From NCBI GenBank assembly GCA_024449915.1, contig JAMZAV010000364.1:336224-400223 (forward strand): 64,000 nt of DNA, written 5' to 3'. Position numbers and translations under genes: made by a program. Of the stretch, positions 34,889 to 46,182 are shown piece after piece. The first letter of the stretch is position 1. Every line of letters begins with the position of its first letter. The notes beneath the pieces are model-generated. The model was given only the letters and a program-made list of their open reading frames with translations, had not been told where the DNA came from and did not search any database. Source of the DNA: Sweltsa coloradensis (Eukaryota > Arthropoda > Insecta > Plecoptera > Chloroperlidae).

Positions 34889-35321
34889 CTATAAGGTATC
34901 GAAATTAGTTTTTACCATCAGAGTGTAAATGGTAAATCAAAAGGAAGTACTAATAAATAAATCGTTTGAAAAGTGTTTTTGTTTAGTTAGTTTAGTTTTT
35001 TAGTTTATTGTTAAGCCTCTTTTAAATTCTTTGTTACATTTATTATTATGTACAGAATTATCAAGTTGTCATGTTAGTTTGGTTATAACTTTATAAAGCT
35101 AATAACTTTTGCTAAATAACCTTGTGGATTTTTGTTCTCTTGGTATTAATTATTTAAATCTTCCCGCACAATTGCTGCCAACCTCAATGCCAGTTATGGG
35201 CTTTAAATTTAAATTAACCTCGCTTTATCTTTGGATGGGCATTTACGGGTGATATATTTTCATAATTTTTTTAAACTTCCATTTCATCTAAATACTTACT
35301 TATAAGTTGTTTCCATTTTAG

Positions 35322-35456
35322 GAACCAGAGGCAGAGACTCGTGCAGGCTGCTGCTGTCATGTTGTTTCGGAACACCACAGGTGGCGCTATGGCCGCATGG
35401 CGATCGTTGGCGATGGCCGCCGCCGGTTTGCGGAAAGCTACGGAAAGCTAAACTAA
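35322..35456 (+). CDS. Possible terminal exon, frame uncertain
   Basis: A good acceptor (TTGTTTCCATTTTAG, ending 35321) opens a GC-rich stretch that is open in two frames. One gives EPEAETRAGCCCHVVSEHHR with a stop at 35454. The other gives NQRQRLVQAAAVMLFRNTTG with a stop at 35449. I recognise neither. It could equally be a decayed repeat. Confidence 0.2.
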   Translation, partial: EPEAETRAGCCCHVVSEHHRWRYGRMAIVGDGRRRFAESYGKLN

Positions 35457-35800
35457 AAGCATGGCGTGGCGCCCGTTATGTTATTTGATCAATCGCCAAA
35501 TCTTGCTGCTCGCTAGGGCCAAGGCCTAGCCTACCACCGTGTCTCATACAAAGGTATGCTATGCAAATTGTGGTGTGTATTATAACAACACCTCATTGGT
35601 TTAGGTTTATAAAATACTAGCTTACTTTAGAGACGTAGGCCTGCTTAGGTCATGGAGCTTAGGTCTCTCTAGAGCATTTTTTTGAGGTTAAGTGTCGTCC
35701 TGCCTTTGTGGGTTATGCCCAGTTCACATAAAGTCGTAGTCCTAGTCACAAGCAATGGTAAAGTATAGGGAACACGTCGTATGGTTTAGTCTGTCACATA

Positions 35801-37269
35801 CTACGTTTACATGTTGGTTTGAAATCAATTTCAAAACGTTTTGAGTTTTCAAAACTGCATGTAAACGCTTCGAAAGTGGATTTGAATCGGTTCAAGTCAA
35901 TCCTGTTTGCTCGTAAAGTAGGCTTGAAAACTAGTTTTGACAACTGCCATGTAAACACCTGGCTGCAAACAAAACGCTCGTTGCGTTGCAATTTGAGGTT
36001 ATGTTTGCTAAAGCAAGCTAAGATCGTGATCTTGGTAATTCTGAATTATGTTCTAAATGTTACGGCAAATGTTTTTGGTCATCTAACTGAAGTTATACTT
36101 ATGTTATATGCAATAAAATTATATATTTTTCCTTTAGAAAACAGTGGAATTTGTTTAATACATTGTGCTGTCTACCGGGAAATAAGTGAACTAAATAATA
36201 GTTGAGATCGTTTTCAGATCCGGGACCCAAGTTTTGAAATAAGCGTTTTGATCAAAACGTCACTTTCATAACGTCACTTGATAACGTCGATTTTTTGTGG
36301 TTTGAATGAAATGCTAGTTTTGAATCTTTCTACTGACGTTGTGAGATAAACTTGCTTTGCTGTTCTTCCCGTCAGCTATCTCTCCCGCTAGCCGAACATT
36401 GCCGAACTCTGGACCAATCAAATACGAGTATTCTATGCCCGTTCACCCAAAGACCTCAGACAAAGATAGGCCTACTATACATATTACATGTTTTTCTAAA
36501 GTCTTTGCATTTCCTTGTTTGTTTACGTTCTCCCGGCGCAGTGCCGAACATAACCTATAAAATACAATCAACATGCATTTGAACAGCAAGAAGATCTTAT
36601 TTCATCAATACACGATTTGAATCTGCAAAACTCAACGTTTCATAACATAAAAATAACAAAGATGCGTCGTGTAAATAACTCGCATGCATGCTAAAAGGTA
36701 AATAAAACGCGAGGTGTCTGAATGTTGACAAGAGCTAGGAGCCAAGGCGGCCCTAGGTCCAAGGCGCTAGGCCTAGCCTATTAATAGGCTTTCGACCTAG
36801 GTTGCCCTAATTTGATGTAGGGCCTAGGCCTTACCCTAGTGTGGGGCCATGAAATCAAGATTAATTAGTTTATTTATAAATTGAAAATGCCAAATACATC
36901 GTAATAGCCTAGCGCCAAATGCCAAGTCCCAAGTGTTCGAATTTAACCACAGCCTTGTATAAACATGCTTAGGACGAACGAGTATATTATATTGAGAGGG
37001 CGTAACGTCAAAAAGCATCATCCCACGCATGTCCCACAAGCTATTTTTTCGTGGGTAGAAAAAGACGTTGTGGGACGTCAAAAAAAAGACGTTTTGATTT
37101 CAAAACTAGCTTTTTGAGGAAATCGACGTTATCAGACCACGTGACCACTCAAAACGTCGAAAAATTATCGACGTTTTGATTCAAAACTTGGGTCCCTGTA
37201 TCATGTAAACGCATCATCGTTTTGACTTGACTCAAGTCAAAACTTTTTCAAAACTGCATGTAAACATAG
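35801..37269. mobile_element. TIR element with CTACGTTTACATG ends and TA flanks
   Basis: CTACGTTTACATG (35801) and CATGTAAACATAG (to 37269) are flanked by TA. Longer matching words (AAAACTGCATGTAAAC, TTTTGACTTGA) are mirrored inside. TA flanks fit Tc1/mariner but no transposase is visible. The second inner element is inserted in it. Confidence 0.5.
36222..37196. mobile_element. TIR element with GGGACCCAAGTTTTGAA ends
   Basis: GGGACCCAAGTTTTGAA (36222) pairs with TTCAAAACTTGGGTCCC variants ending 37196. AAAACGTC/GACGTTTTGAT words are mirrored in both arms. Target duplication was not identified. Small frames inside show no domain. Confidence 0.5.
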
Positions 37270-37277
37270 TAACAGTC

Positions 37278-37650
37278 GTAAGAAAGATGAAAATTTTCAT
37301 CTTTCTTACAACTAAAGGATCATTCACAATCAGTTCTAAGTTGTAAGGTGCAAGGTCTAAGGCGTAAGTCGTAAGAAATGCTAGGCGTTTACAACAACCA
37401 TACCATTTTTCATTGCTCCTGTGTATTGCGCATGCGCGTACAGTCAGCTGTGGAGTTTCCTTGTTCGTGATTGGCTCGTCGTAAGAAACCGTCGTAAGAA
37501 TTGGATTTTGGGCAATTCGTTACGACATAAACCATACGCCTTGCGACTTGGGACGTGTTGTAAACGTTCTGATTGAAATACATACTCGGCAATACAAATT
37601 ATTACGCCTTAGGCCTTGCGCCTTACGACTTAGAACTGATTGTGAATGAT
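37278..37650. repeat. Perfect palindrome followed by an inverted-repeat element
   Basis: At 37278-37309 GTAAGAAAGATGAAAA is followed at once by its exact inverse. From 37319 ATCATTCACAATCAGTTCTA is matched by the inverse ending 37650, with a loop of about 240 bp. Words such as CTTAGGCCTTGCGCCTTACG recur in both arms. Confidence 0.65.
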
Positions 37651-38037
37651 GCTTTAACAACAAATTCTTACGACGAGCGAATCAGAGCTTGAAACGTCAC
37701 TTGCAACCGACCAATGAGATGATACCTACTCGAGTCAGTTGCGCTACTATGTTGAGAGTCAATTGAGAGACTACTTCCGGTTCCCGTTTCTATCGAGGTT
37801 TTATGTGGATGACGTCACATCCAAATGCCAAAGAGCTTCGACAATAAATGACCATCTTTACGCGAAGTTCTTTGTTAAAACCAGTGCTTGTGACTACGAC
37901 TAGGACTAGGACTACGACTACAACTCTCTGTGAACTGGGCATTATTAGACCTACTTCTTCGGTTGGTATGGGTCAACTTTTAAACACTGCGATGTTCGGG
38001 GAAAAGTAGGTTAGGGGGAGAGGCCGTATGTTTTACA

Positions 38038-38053
38038 ATATTATTATTATTAA

Positions 38054-38116
<63 letters not shown>

Positions 38117-38128
38117 TTATTATTATTG
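38038..38128. repeat. (ATT)n microsatellite
   Basis: About 30 units of TTA/ATT with few interruptions. Similar shorter runs occur at 38459-38500 and 50665-50697. Confidence 0.95.
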
Positions 38129-38157
38129 ATTCATAGCAGTTGTGTTGTCTTAAAAGT

Positions 38158-38225
38158 TTGCCCCGACTGGGGTTCGAACCCAGAACCTCCGGCTTGCCTT
38201 AAAGCGGGCTTATGCTTAAAAACCT
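38158..38225 (-). repeat. tRNA-like remnant
   Basis: On the minus strand it has a T-arm CTGGGTTCGAACCCCAG with a B box GGTTCGAACCC and a 3' acceptor-like TCGGGGC. No matching GCCCCGA lies upstream, so no functional tRNA can fold. It is probably a SINE head or tRNA pseudogene. Confidence 0.5.
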
Positions 38226-38289
38226 TACATTCATTATTATTATTTTATTGGATGTATTTCACACAATCTCGGTCAAAACCGGAGCTATA

Positions 38290-39364
38290 GGTGGAACCAG
38301 ATAAGGTGGCGGTCGCCGAGGGATCGCAGCACTGCCGCCTACGCACTATCGCCACAGGATCGGCAAAAAGTCAATAAAATAACGGTCTCTTAAATAGTGA
38401 TCAAAGTTTGAAATATTTCAATTGAAATAATTCATTTGAAATGTTTCAAAGTGAAGTATTTTATTATTATTTATTTATTTATTATTATTTTATTTTATAT
38501 TATTTTGGTTGAAAAATTTCAAATAATTTCAAGCTAAGTCTCTATTTAAATATTTATATGTATGCACTTGAAATCAACATTAGGCCTACATGTTTCCAGT
38601 ATGCTCCAGTCTTCTCAATTCCGGACATTCATATGATTGAATTTGCAATATATAAGCAGTTTTATAATGCCATAATTTTTTTTATTTATTTTTTTACTTT
38701 TTTTAGTTTAGTAGGTAGAATTTTGACTCCTAGACGTCACTGTAATAGTAGGCCAACCTTGAATTGGCCTCCGTTTATATGTCCTTGTTCGATTAACTAT
38801 GGCCACTGAGGTACAAATTACAACTTTTTTGATCATTGAAATATTTCATGAATTATTTTACGAATTATTTCATGAAATATTTCAAGATAAATAATTTCAT
38901 GAAATTTTTAAACACTACTCTTAAACTACTTTTGAAGAATAACATGATTATTTAAAAGCCAAGCCTTGCCCAATAGGCCCTATATCCTAAAAATAAAGTA
39001 GGTACCTATTTAAGAAGTGTACGAATAAAATCTTGACATTTTCATGCTCCTAAACATTGACATCACATCTGGCGAGGTTTGCATTAGCCTATAAACAGCT
39101 GGAACTTTGGTCACACGATTACCAACAAGGCAAAAAAACACTTGTAACCGTGATTACTTAAAATTATTATTTCGTTAAAATACTGACTCTGTGGGACGAA
39201 CTAATTTATTCACAGCTTATAAAATGTTGATATGTTATAACATATCACGATAACATGACCAAATACTGTAGGCCCTACCTAATGTCAGCTGTGTGTAAAT
39301 TGTCAAACGTTGGGGTGCGTGCTCTCGCTTGACCTTGACGGCCGCCAGCTTATCTGATTCCACC
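38290..39364. mobile_element. TIR element with GGTGGAACCAGATAAG ends
   Basis: GGTGGAACCAGATAAGGTGG (38290) is inverse to CCAGCTTATCTGATTCCACC (to 39364), both flanked by TATA. GC-rich subterminal blocks follow (GGTCGCCGAGG / GACGGCCGCC). A hAT-like element lies inside. No coding capacity. Confidence 0.6.
38396..38918. mobile_element. hAT-like AT-rich element nested in the above
   Basis: Flanks TCTTAAAT (38388-38395) and TCTTAAAC (38919-38926) match at seven of eight bases. Ends AGTGATCAAAGTTTGAAAT and AATTTTTAAACACTAC are imperfect inverses. Both arms repeat TTGAAATATTTCA/ATTTCATGAAAT words. Confidence 0.5.
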
Positions 39365-39699
39365 TATAACATGTTGTACGGACTTCCGTCAAGTAGGCCT
39401 ACTTCCATGTGTACCTATATTACATAGGTACATAATTACTTTGTCTTAACTCTAACTAAAATAAGTCATTTATAATAGGGTTTGTAGATGATGTTTTCTT
39501 TCTGCTGTGTACGGTCGTGGCCGATTTCTCGTCACCATCCTAGCATTTGCTCTTCGGACTATGGGAAACCACGAAAACCATGTCAGGATGGGGAACTTTT
39601 TCGGTTGGTATGGACCTAGCCATCATTTTCAGTTCTCTTTTGACTTTCTATTAATTTTGTGGTTATATTTATGAAGTAGCCCTAGTCATTGAATATGTT

Positions 39700-41909
39700 T
39701 CCAATTTGCATTTCTGACAGTTACATTATCTACTGTGATTTCAAATTCCGTTTCAGTTTTCTTTTTTCTTTTTGAACCCCTTTCCAGATTAATCATATTC
39801 CATGTATCTTTCTTTACCTTTGTATGTTGATTTCCTCATTAGTTCTTTGATTCTATGAGCTTTTGCTTTTCGAATTGTAGGCCTATCTTTATTCCTTTTT
39901 GCATTTTTTGTATTTATTTAGAACATTGACATTTGTATTCCTTTTAAGTTTTAACGCAAGTCTCCCCACTTTCCTTGACATTTCCATCACATTTTGTGTT
40001 ATCCATTTATTACCTACTTTTCTTTTTTGTGTTCTGAATCTTTGCCTTTCTTGTTGGAAATGATTTATTGTAGGTAGTGAAAAGTTATTATATCTACAAA
40101 TGTGTAAAATGCATGGTCATTTTATTATTGTATATACGCGTTTCCAAGCAAAGATAGATGGCAGCACTAAAACGCAACATGTCGGACCGATCAGTGATAG
40201 AGGCGAGCTGCTTACGGCGGGCGCTGTATATTCAGTTGGCTTCAACTTGATTTTTGTTACATTTCTGATCATTTGCGAAAACATTGTTGATTATGTCACA
40301 TCGTCCGCGTATTTTATTAGTAAAATTCGTAAGTTTTGGGGATCGGCTTTGTTAATAACGGGAATTTAATGGCATTTTAAATTACAACAAATAATTGAGA
40401 TTATTTGATGATATGAGCTCGAAAAGAACAAACCACACTGTTAAACTATTAAATACAGAAACAAGTGTATAAAAAAATGTTGAATGATGAAGATCGATGA
40501 TATTTTGCCAAGAAAATGTTGCCCAATACTAATAATTTCAATAATTTACTTGATATCCAAAATCAAAAGAGATTCTAGCAAATTATAGCCCTACACTTGT
40601 TTTGCACTTTTTCTACTTTGTTTTACAATGTAAACGAAATCGGAGTTGGCCTATATATATTTATCTAGTATACACTTAGGACTTCCGGTTTTTTAAATAT
40701 ACATTTTATGAAAAGGAGGCCTATTGAATAGCTGATGGCCTATTTTTATTATTGTTTTGTATGTCAATAATGGCATGACGCGTCATTCTGCAGACAGCTT
40801 TTAAATCTTGTAGGTCATATCATTATACTTATTCTATAGTTATAATATAAATCGTATTTATTATGATATTATGTAAAATATTATGTATTAAATATTGGTA
40901 ATGAACAATGACGGTAAATGGTATATGTAGGCCTACATTAATTATATAAGGTAGAAAAGGAGTTGGGACTTGTGCATAAGCGCTAATACAATTAATATTA
41001 TATTTGTTATTGTTTTGTTATTGTTATTATGAGTATGACTTTATTTATATTAAATTATCATAACAAAACGAAAGAAGTATAGGCCTATCTCAATTAAAAG
41101 TGCCATAAGAAGCGAGCGATACTGTATGTGTGTGTTTACTATGAGTTGTGAACGTTCTTGACGGTTTGAATTTGATTTAGTATTTATATCGTACCCTGTT
41201 AGCTTATATTTGGTATACCTATAGCCTATAAATACCAATGATTTATTATGATATTATAATTAGAGAATTGTAATATGGATACAAATGCCATCCTTGGTGT
41301 CTCATGGGTGCATTGGGCGCAGGTCTGAATATAGTAATATTATTCTGGTAAACATGGTCTCGAATCCCGCATATTGGAGAGCGATTTTATTATTTTGGTG
41401 CACCCCCATGCTTTTGATATTCATCAATTAACAACATTTTGGGAAAGCAACGACAATGTACCTGTGATTGTACATATTATTTATAAGTGACAAACACGGA
41501 ATGACATGCATTCTTCAGGTAAGCACATAGCGCGCTCCTCCGACTATCACTGATCGGACAGTTGCATTTTTCGCCACCAGGTAGCAACCCCTTTGCTTGG
41601 AAACGCGTATATAGCATCCCATGAAACATTTAAAAGTTTGTCATTGAATATATGGTTATATTTCTCTTGCTCATGTCCCTGTATTCTGTTAGAAGTATTC
41701 TGTTTTTATGTTTTTTATTTTTAGATAATTGACCTAAAGGATATATATTTATTGCTTGAGCATAATGATCAGATGTTGCTGAAATGATGACCTCACTTTG
41801 ATACATATCACTATCCATGTTTGTTAATATATTATCTATTGCAGAAGAAGAAATTGATGTTTTAGTTATTGTAATCCTAGTAGGAGCATTGATTATGTTT
41901 AATTTAAAC
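39700..41909 (-). pseudogene. LINE ORF2: endonuclease and linker, interrupted
   Basis: Minus strand. Continuing from the N-terminal part at 42525, 42120-41950 carries (in shifted frames) LYRSPNGNIDTFFNKL and CGDLNID, the catalytic GDxN box. Then 41911-41630 carries ISSSAIDNILTN and ISATSDHYAQ, the SDH box of APE-type endonucleases. After a TIR element (40136-41609) the linker resumes near 40050 as KWITQNVMEMSRKVG. No RT follows. Several frameshifts; dead. Confidence 0.75.
40136..41609. mobile_element. TIR element inserted in the LINE endonuclease
   Basis: TACGCGTTTCCAAGCAAAG (40136) and its exact inverse (41591-41609) are flanked by TATA on both sides. Further mirrored words (CCGATCAGTGATAG) lie just inside. 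At 1,474 bp it has no transposase frame. TATA flanks could reflect a TA or a 4-bp duplication. Confidence 0.75.
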
Positions 41910-42231
41910 ATATTAGCTAATTCTTTAAGAGTTCTCGTATTCTTATCATTTTTTAGTAGGGTACATCAATATTAAGGTCACCACATAGTAGGCCTACAAT
42001 ATCTTTTTCCTTCAAGCAGTCCATCTCTAAGAGTTCATGTAATTTATTAAAGAAGGTGTCAATATTCCCATTTGGAGATCTATATAGTGTAATAATTAGG
42101 CATATTGTGATGTAAGAAACTAAGAATCATGCTCTATTCTACCTATCACAACCTCAAAATCATTTTCTTGTGTAATTTTAATTTAATATCTTTTCTAAAT
42201 TCCTCTACATTGATACCTTCTTTTGAACAAA

Positions 42232-42525
42232 TCATGACCCCTCCTCCTTTTTGGGTTTGCCCACAAAAGCTGGCCTGGCTACTAGGTAATACCCCTCAAG
42301 TGTGAATTCAGACATTTTGGGATTGCTTAATGCATGTTCAGTTCTACAAAATATATCTGGGGTTTCCTCTTTACATAATATTTCCAACTGTTTTTCCTTA
42401 TTACTAACTGATTGTGCATTCTGATGCAAGATTTTAAATTTATATTTCCTCTCCACCATATCGGTACTTGCTGTCACATTTAGGGCTGTTGTTAGGGATT
42501 CATTGGTGACGAGTGGATTGACCAA
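42232..42525 (-). pseudogene. LINE ORF2 N-terminus (APE endonuclease start)
   Basis: Minus strand. The frame reads YKFKILHQNAQSVSNKEKQL, then LCKEETPDIFC and EFTLEGYYLVA. These are the N-xQS and TE-type boxes opening CR1/L2-like APE endonucleases. It begins 10 bp after the ORF1 stop without its own ATG. A frameshift near 42235 leads into MICSKEGINVEEFRKDI in another frame. Confidence 0.8.
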
Positions 42526-42535
42526 AAAGAGTGAG

Positions 42536-43915
42536 TCATAAGTCTAGAACATCTTCCTTCCACCTACCTGTCACCTCTGCCAATTCTTTTAATACAAGTT
42601 TGCTGTTGCTACAGATCTCATTGAAACACACACTATCACTATCACTATACCCGTCTACTCCAAGACTGCTTGCGGATGAGTATATGGAATCATCTGCCGA
42701 TTCAGTGTTGTAGGAGAGGTCCAGTCTTGGTTCCTCTAGGAATTCAGGATCATCTGTCTTCATGTGGGTCTGCAGGTTTTCTCGCTTTTCCGTTGTCTTA
42801 TCTGCTTGATCCCCTGCATCTACAGCATGTATCTCTTGGGTTCCATGCACCTGATTGGTTTTGAGTTGGTGTTTGCTTGGTGTGGTCTCGGATTCATTGA
42901 CTTCGCCTAGATCAGTCTTGGCGGTTGGAGGGGACAGGGTGACTTCGTCCAGGTCTAGGCATTCAGTGTTGTAGGAGAGGTCCAGTCTTGGTTCCTTCAG
43001 GAATTCAGACTGGGTTGCAGACTGAGTGTTTCCAGGGATCGCTTGTTGCATCGGCGATTTAATTATGTCCTTGGAGATTGGTTGGCTTTCCGTAGTCGTG
43101 GACTGTGAGCTTCCAGGGGTCGTGGGTTGTACCAGCGACTCAACTATGGCCTTCGATAGTAGTTGTCCTTCCGTAATCGTGGACTGGGAGCTTCCAGGGG
43201 TCGTAAGTTGTGATGGAAAATCTGAGTCTCCTGTTTGATTAGTGCAGCCATTATTTTTAATGGTACTGGTAGGTACTTCAACCTGCACCGCTGATGTAAG
43301 GGGGCCTGCATGAGGTACAGGTCTAGTTATCTGGCTCACCATATTAATCACAGTCTCATTGCCACTTCCTGTCATGGGCTTGGCTCGAGAGGGTTTTAGA
43401 CAGGGCGTATGGTCCTGTGATGTGTGAGTTAATCCCACGTTAAACAGTGTGAGACCATTTTGTTCCACATCAGGTAGTCCTACCACTTGTGATGTTGTAG
43501 GTGGATCTAGACTTAGCTCGACCAAGATCGTGTGTTCTGTTCCACTATTTAGGCCAATTTGATCCGCTAATTGTGCGAGTCTGCTTTTACCTGTGTAGTT
43601 TAAGTGAAGTCCGTGTGTTGTGAAATGTTTTCTTTGGAAAGATTGGGCCGGAATGGCAGTTACTCTCTCTGTGTTCCTTAGCAGGTTGTTTATCCTCTTG
43701 TTTAGGCTATTAATGTCTTTATTTATACTAGGATTTTTTCCTAGCAGATCGTAGCAGGGGAAAACTTCCGTTACTAGCACTCTACACGAGTGGTTCGAAT
43801 GCCTTAGTATCTTCAAGGAGTTTTTTATATTATTTAGATCTTTCTTGTCTTCCATATCATTTGTCCCGTCTATGACCAGAACAAAGTCATTTAAATGGAA
43901 GACAGCAGTACGTAG
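42536..43915 (-). CDS. LINE ORF1 protein with SGNH-esterase domain (5'-truncated)
   Basis: The longest open frame in the window: 439 codons from its first ATG, and the frame continues upstream to about 43915 with VLVIDGTNDMED. GTND is block III of SGNH esterases. FTTHGLHLNYTGKSRLAQLA carries the HxLN block that normally holds the catalytic His. Such esterase-type ORF1 proteins belong to CR1/L2-group LINEs, where they bind RNA and lipids. The second half is S/T/P-rich. It has two copies of TTPGSSQST and of EPRLDLSYNTE, so it grew by internal repetition. Blocks I and II are missing, so this copy is a 5'-truncated relic that has stayed open. Confidence 0.8.
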   Translation of the reverse strand, partial: LRTAVFHLNDFVLVIDGTNDMEDKKDLNNIKNSLKILRHSNHSCRVLVTEVFPCYDLLGKNPSINKDINSLNKRINNLLRNTERVTAIPAQSFQRKHFTTHGLHLNYTGKSRLAQLADQIGLNSGTEHTILVELSLDPPTTSQVVGLPDVEQNGLTLFNVGLTHTSQDHTPCLKPSRAKPMTGSGNETVINMVSQITRPVPHAGPLTSAVQVEVPTSTIKNNGCTNQTGDSDFPSQLTTPGSSQSTITEGQLLSKAIVESLVQPTTPGSSQSTTTESQPISKDIIKSPMQQAIPGNTQSATQSEFLKEPRLDLSYNTECLDLDEVTLSPPTAKTDLGEVNESETTPSKHQLKTNQVHGTQEIHAVDAGDQADKTTEKRENLQTHMKTDDPEFLEEPRLDLSYNTESADDSIYSSASSLGVDGYSDSDSVCFNEICSNSKLVLKELAEVTGRWKEDVLDL

Positions 43916-44377
43916 CTATTAATTATAAGAATAATAGTGGACAAATAAAACTGATAACATCAGATATGCAAATGCTAGTATGTGGAATAAATACCCCAAG
44001 GATCTGTACTGGGGATGATATGCCTATGGCTGTTAGAGAGGGGAAATTAATAATGTATGCGGATGATGCAACTCTATTAATAGCTAACAGTATTACATCA
44101 TTATTAGAGAGAACTACTTTTGTTACTGTGAATGAAATTATGCAATGGTTGCAGTGTTGTCATTAGTTATAAATGAGCAAAAAACAAAACTTATGATTTT
44201 TAACAATAAGAATAAACAGACTGTTGAGATAATTTAATGTAATTTTAGGAAGTGATGGTAATAAAAATCTGGAACAGGTAGACACATTTAAATTGCTAGG
44301 TGTACAAGTAGATGATGACCTGTCATGGAATGTACACGTAGAGCAACTTTCAAAACAGCTCAGTTCTGATTTATACA

Positions 44378-45134
44378 CTAGGAAAACGCTAAAGTCCCGC
44401 CGCGTCGATGGATGAGCTCTTTATAGTTTTTAGTTTGCGTGGAATATCTTTACTTTTGCAAGTTCTTTGTTTTGCTGCCTACGCATTGTAGGTGATTGTT
44501 GTCAAGTTTCTTTTGTTTCTTGTTAATTGGTATTATTTACCGTAAAAAACTTATATTAAAAGCTTTATTTCTATGAATTCTGGCTAGCCTTTTCAATTTT
44601 TTCTTTCAAAAGGTACTACGTCACCATAACCTTAAAGTCCATGTATAATATGAACGTTGTAGCCCCACCCGTTTGGTCAGAATTGGCCCAAATGGCACGA
44701 AAATATTGTACAAAAAATCAAAAAACTTATATTAAAAGCTTTATTTCTATATATTCTGGCTAACTTTTTCAACTTTTTCTTTCAGAAAGCAATACATCAC
44801 CATTACCTTAATGTCCATGTGAAATATGAACGTTGTAGCCCCACCCTTTTGGTCAGAATCGGCCCAAATGTCACGAAAATATCGCACTAAAAATCGAAAA
44901 AAATCGTAAAAGTACGATATTCATGAGAAATATTTCTTCGATTGTACCCAAAAACGTAGCAAGTCTAAGTTCAGGGATTTTGAAAGTCCCCTCAAATTTT
45001 CTTCAAGATCGGATATGCCGTTTGCCCGGTAGAGAGCGAACAGACGGAAAAAAAACAACAAACAAACAAAAAAACACCCGAGCTAAATTTTTTGGGGGGT
45101 CGGTGAAATTGAAGTCTTCGCTTCGCTCATCCAA
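44378..45134 (-). mobile_element. Helitron-like short element, family H1 (copy c)
   Basis: Minus strand: TTGGATGAGCGAAGCGAAG from 45134 after A, ending GCGTTTTCCTAG at 44378 before T. The flanking RT frame rejoins as TAC ATA ACG across it. Partner GCTCATCCAT and hairpin are present; the CAAACGGGTGGGGCTACAAC block occurs in two versions. Confidence 0.9.
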
Positions 45135-45397
45135 TAACGAAAAAGTTTAAACACTATGGTAATATTGATCTGGTAAAATCAGTGTATTATGCACTTTTTA
45201 ATTCACACATGAGCTATGCTGCATTGGTATGGGGCAACTCAAGTAGGGCTAATACGGATATAATATTAAGACAACAGAAAAGAGCCATCCGAATAATAGT
45301 CGGCATAAATTACTTGGAATCGTGTAAAGAACATTTTAAAGACCTTTAAATACTTACGTTTCCAAGCTTATATATCAAGTTATCATGTACGTTAAAA

Positions 45398-46182
45398 CTA
45401 GGAAAACGCTAAAGTCCCGCCGCGTTGATGGATGAGTTTTTTTAAAAAGTTTTTAGTCTGCGTGGGATATCTTTACTTTTGCAAGTGCTTTGTTGCTTTG
45501 TTTTTCTGCCCACGCATTGTAGATGATTGAACTTTGTCAAGTTTCTATTGTTACTTGTCAATTTGTTATTATTTACCATTAAAAACTTATTATAAAAGCT
45601 TTATTTCTATGGATTCTGGGTAACTTTGTTAACTTTTTCTTTCAAAAGGTACTTCATCACCATAACTCTAATGTCCATGTATAATATGAACGTTGAAGCC
45701 CCACCCGTTTGGTCAGAATTGGCCCAAATGGCACGAAAATATCGCATAAAAATCAAAAAACTTATATTAAAAGCTTTATTTCTATGAATTCTGACTAACT
45801 TTTTCAACTTTTTCTTTCAAAAGGTACTACATCACCATAACCTTAATGTCCATGTACAATATGAACGTTGTAGCCCCACCCGTTTGGTCAGAATCGGCCC
45901 AAATGTCACGAAAATATCACAATAAAAATCGAAAAAAATCGTAAAAGTACGATATTCATGAGAAATATTTCTTCGATTGTACCCAAAAACAATACACCTC
46001 TAAGTTCAGAGATTTCGAAGGTCCCCTCAAATTTTCATCAAGATCGGATATGCCGTTTGCCTGGTAGAGAGTTAACAAACAGACAGAAAAAAAAAAAAAA
46101 AAAAATACAAACAAAAAAAAAAACACCAGACCTAAATTTTTTGGGGGTCAGTGAAATTGAAGTCTTCGCTTTGCTCATCCAA
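45398..46182 (-). mobile_element. Helitron-like short element, family H1 (copy d)
   Basis: Minus strand: TTGGATGAGCAAAGCG from 46182 after A, ending GCGTTTTCCTAG at 45398. It is very similar to copy c, including two versions of the ACGTTCATATTATACATGG block. Only 263 bp of LINE sequence separates the two. Confidence 0.9.

Larger units (their letters stand above)
35716..37941. mobile_element. PIF/Harbinger-like TIR element holding further elements
   Basis: Ends are TGCCCAGTTCACA and TGTGAACTGGGCA, flanked by TTA on both sides (35713-35715 and 37942-37944), as PIF/Harbinger insertions leave. Subterminal CTAGTC/GTCGTAGTC words follow. No transposase remains. Two inverted-repeat elements lie one inside the other within it, and a third lies beside them. 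Confidence 0.6.

Noticed and set aside
38158..38225. Functional tRNA on the minus strand
   Set aside because: T-arm and B box are good but no 5' acceptor strand pairs with TCGGGGC.
42536..43855. Host gene of 439 codons
   Set aside because: SGNH GTND and HxLN blocks, followed directly by an APE endonuclease start, identify it as LINE ORF1.
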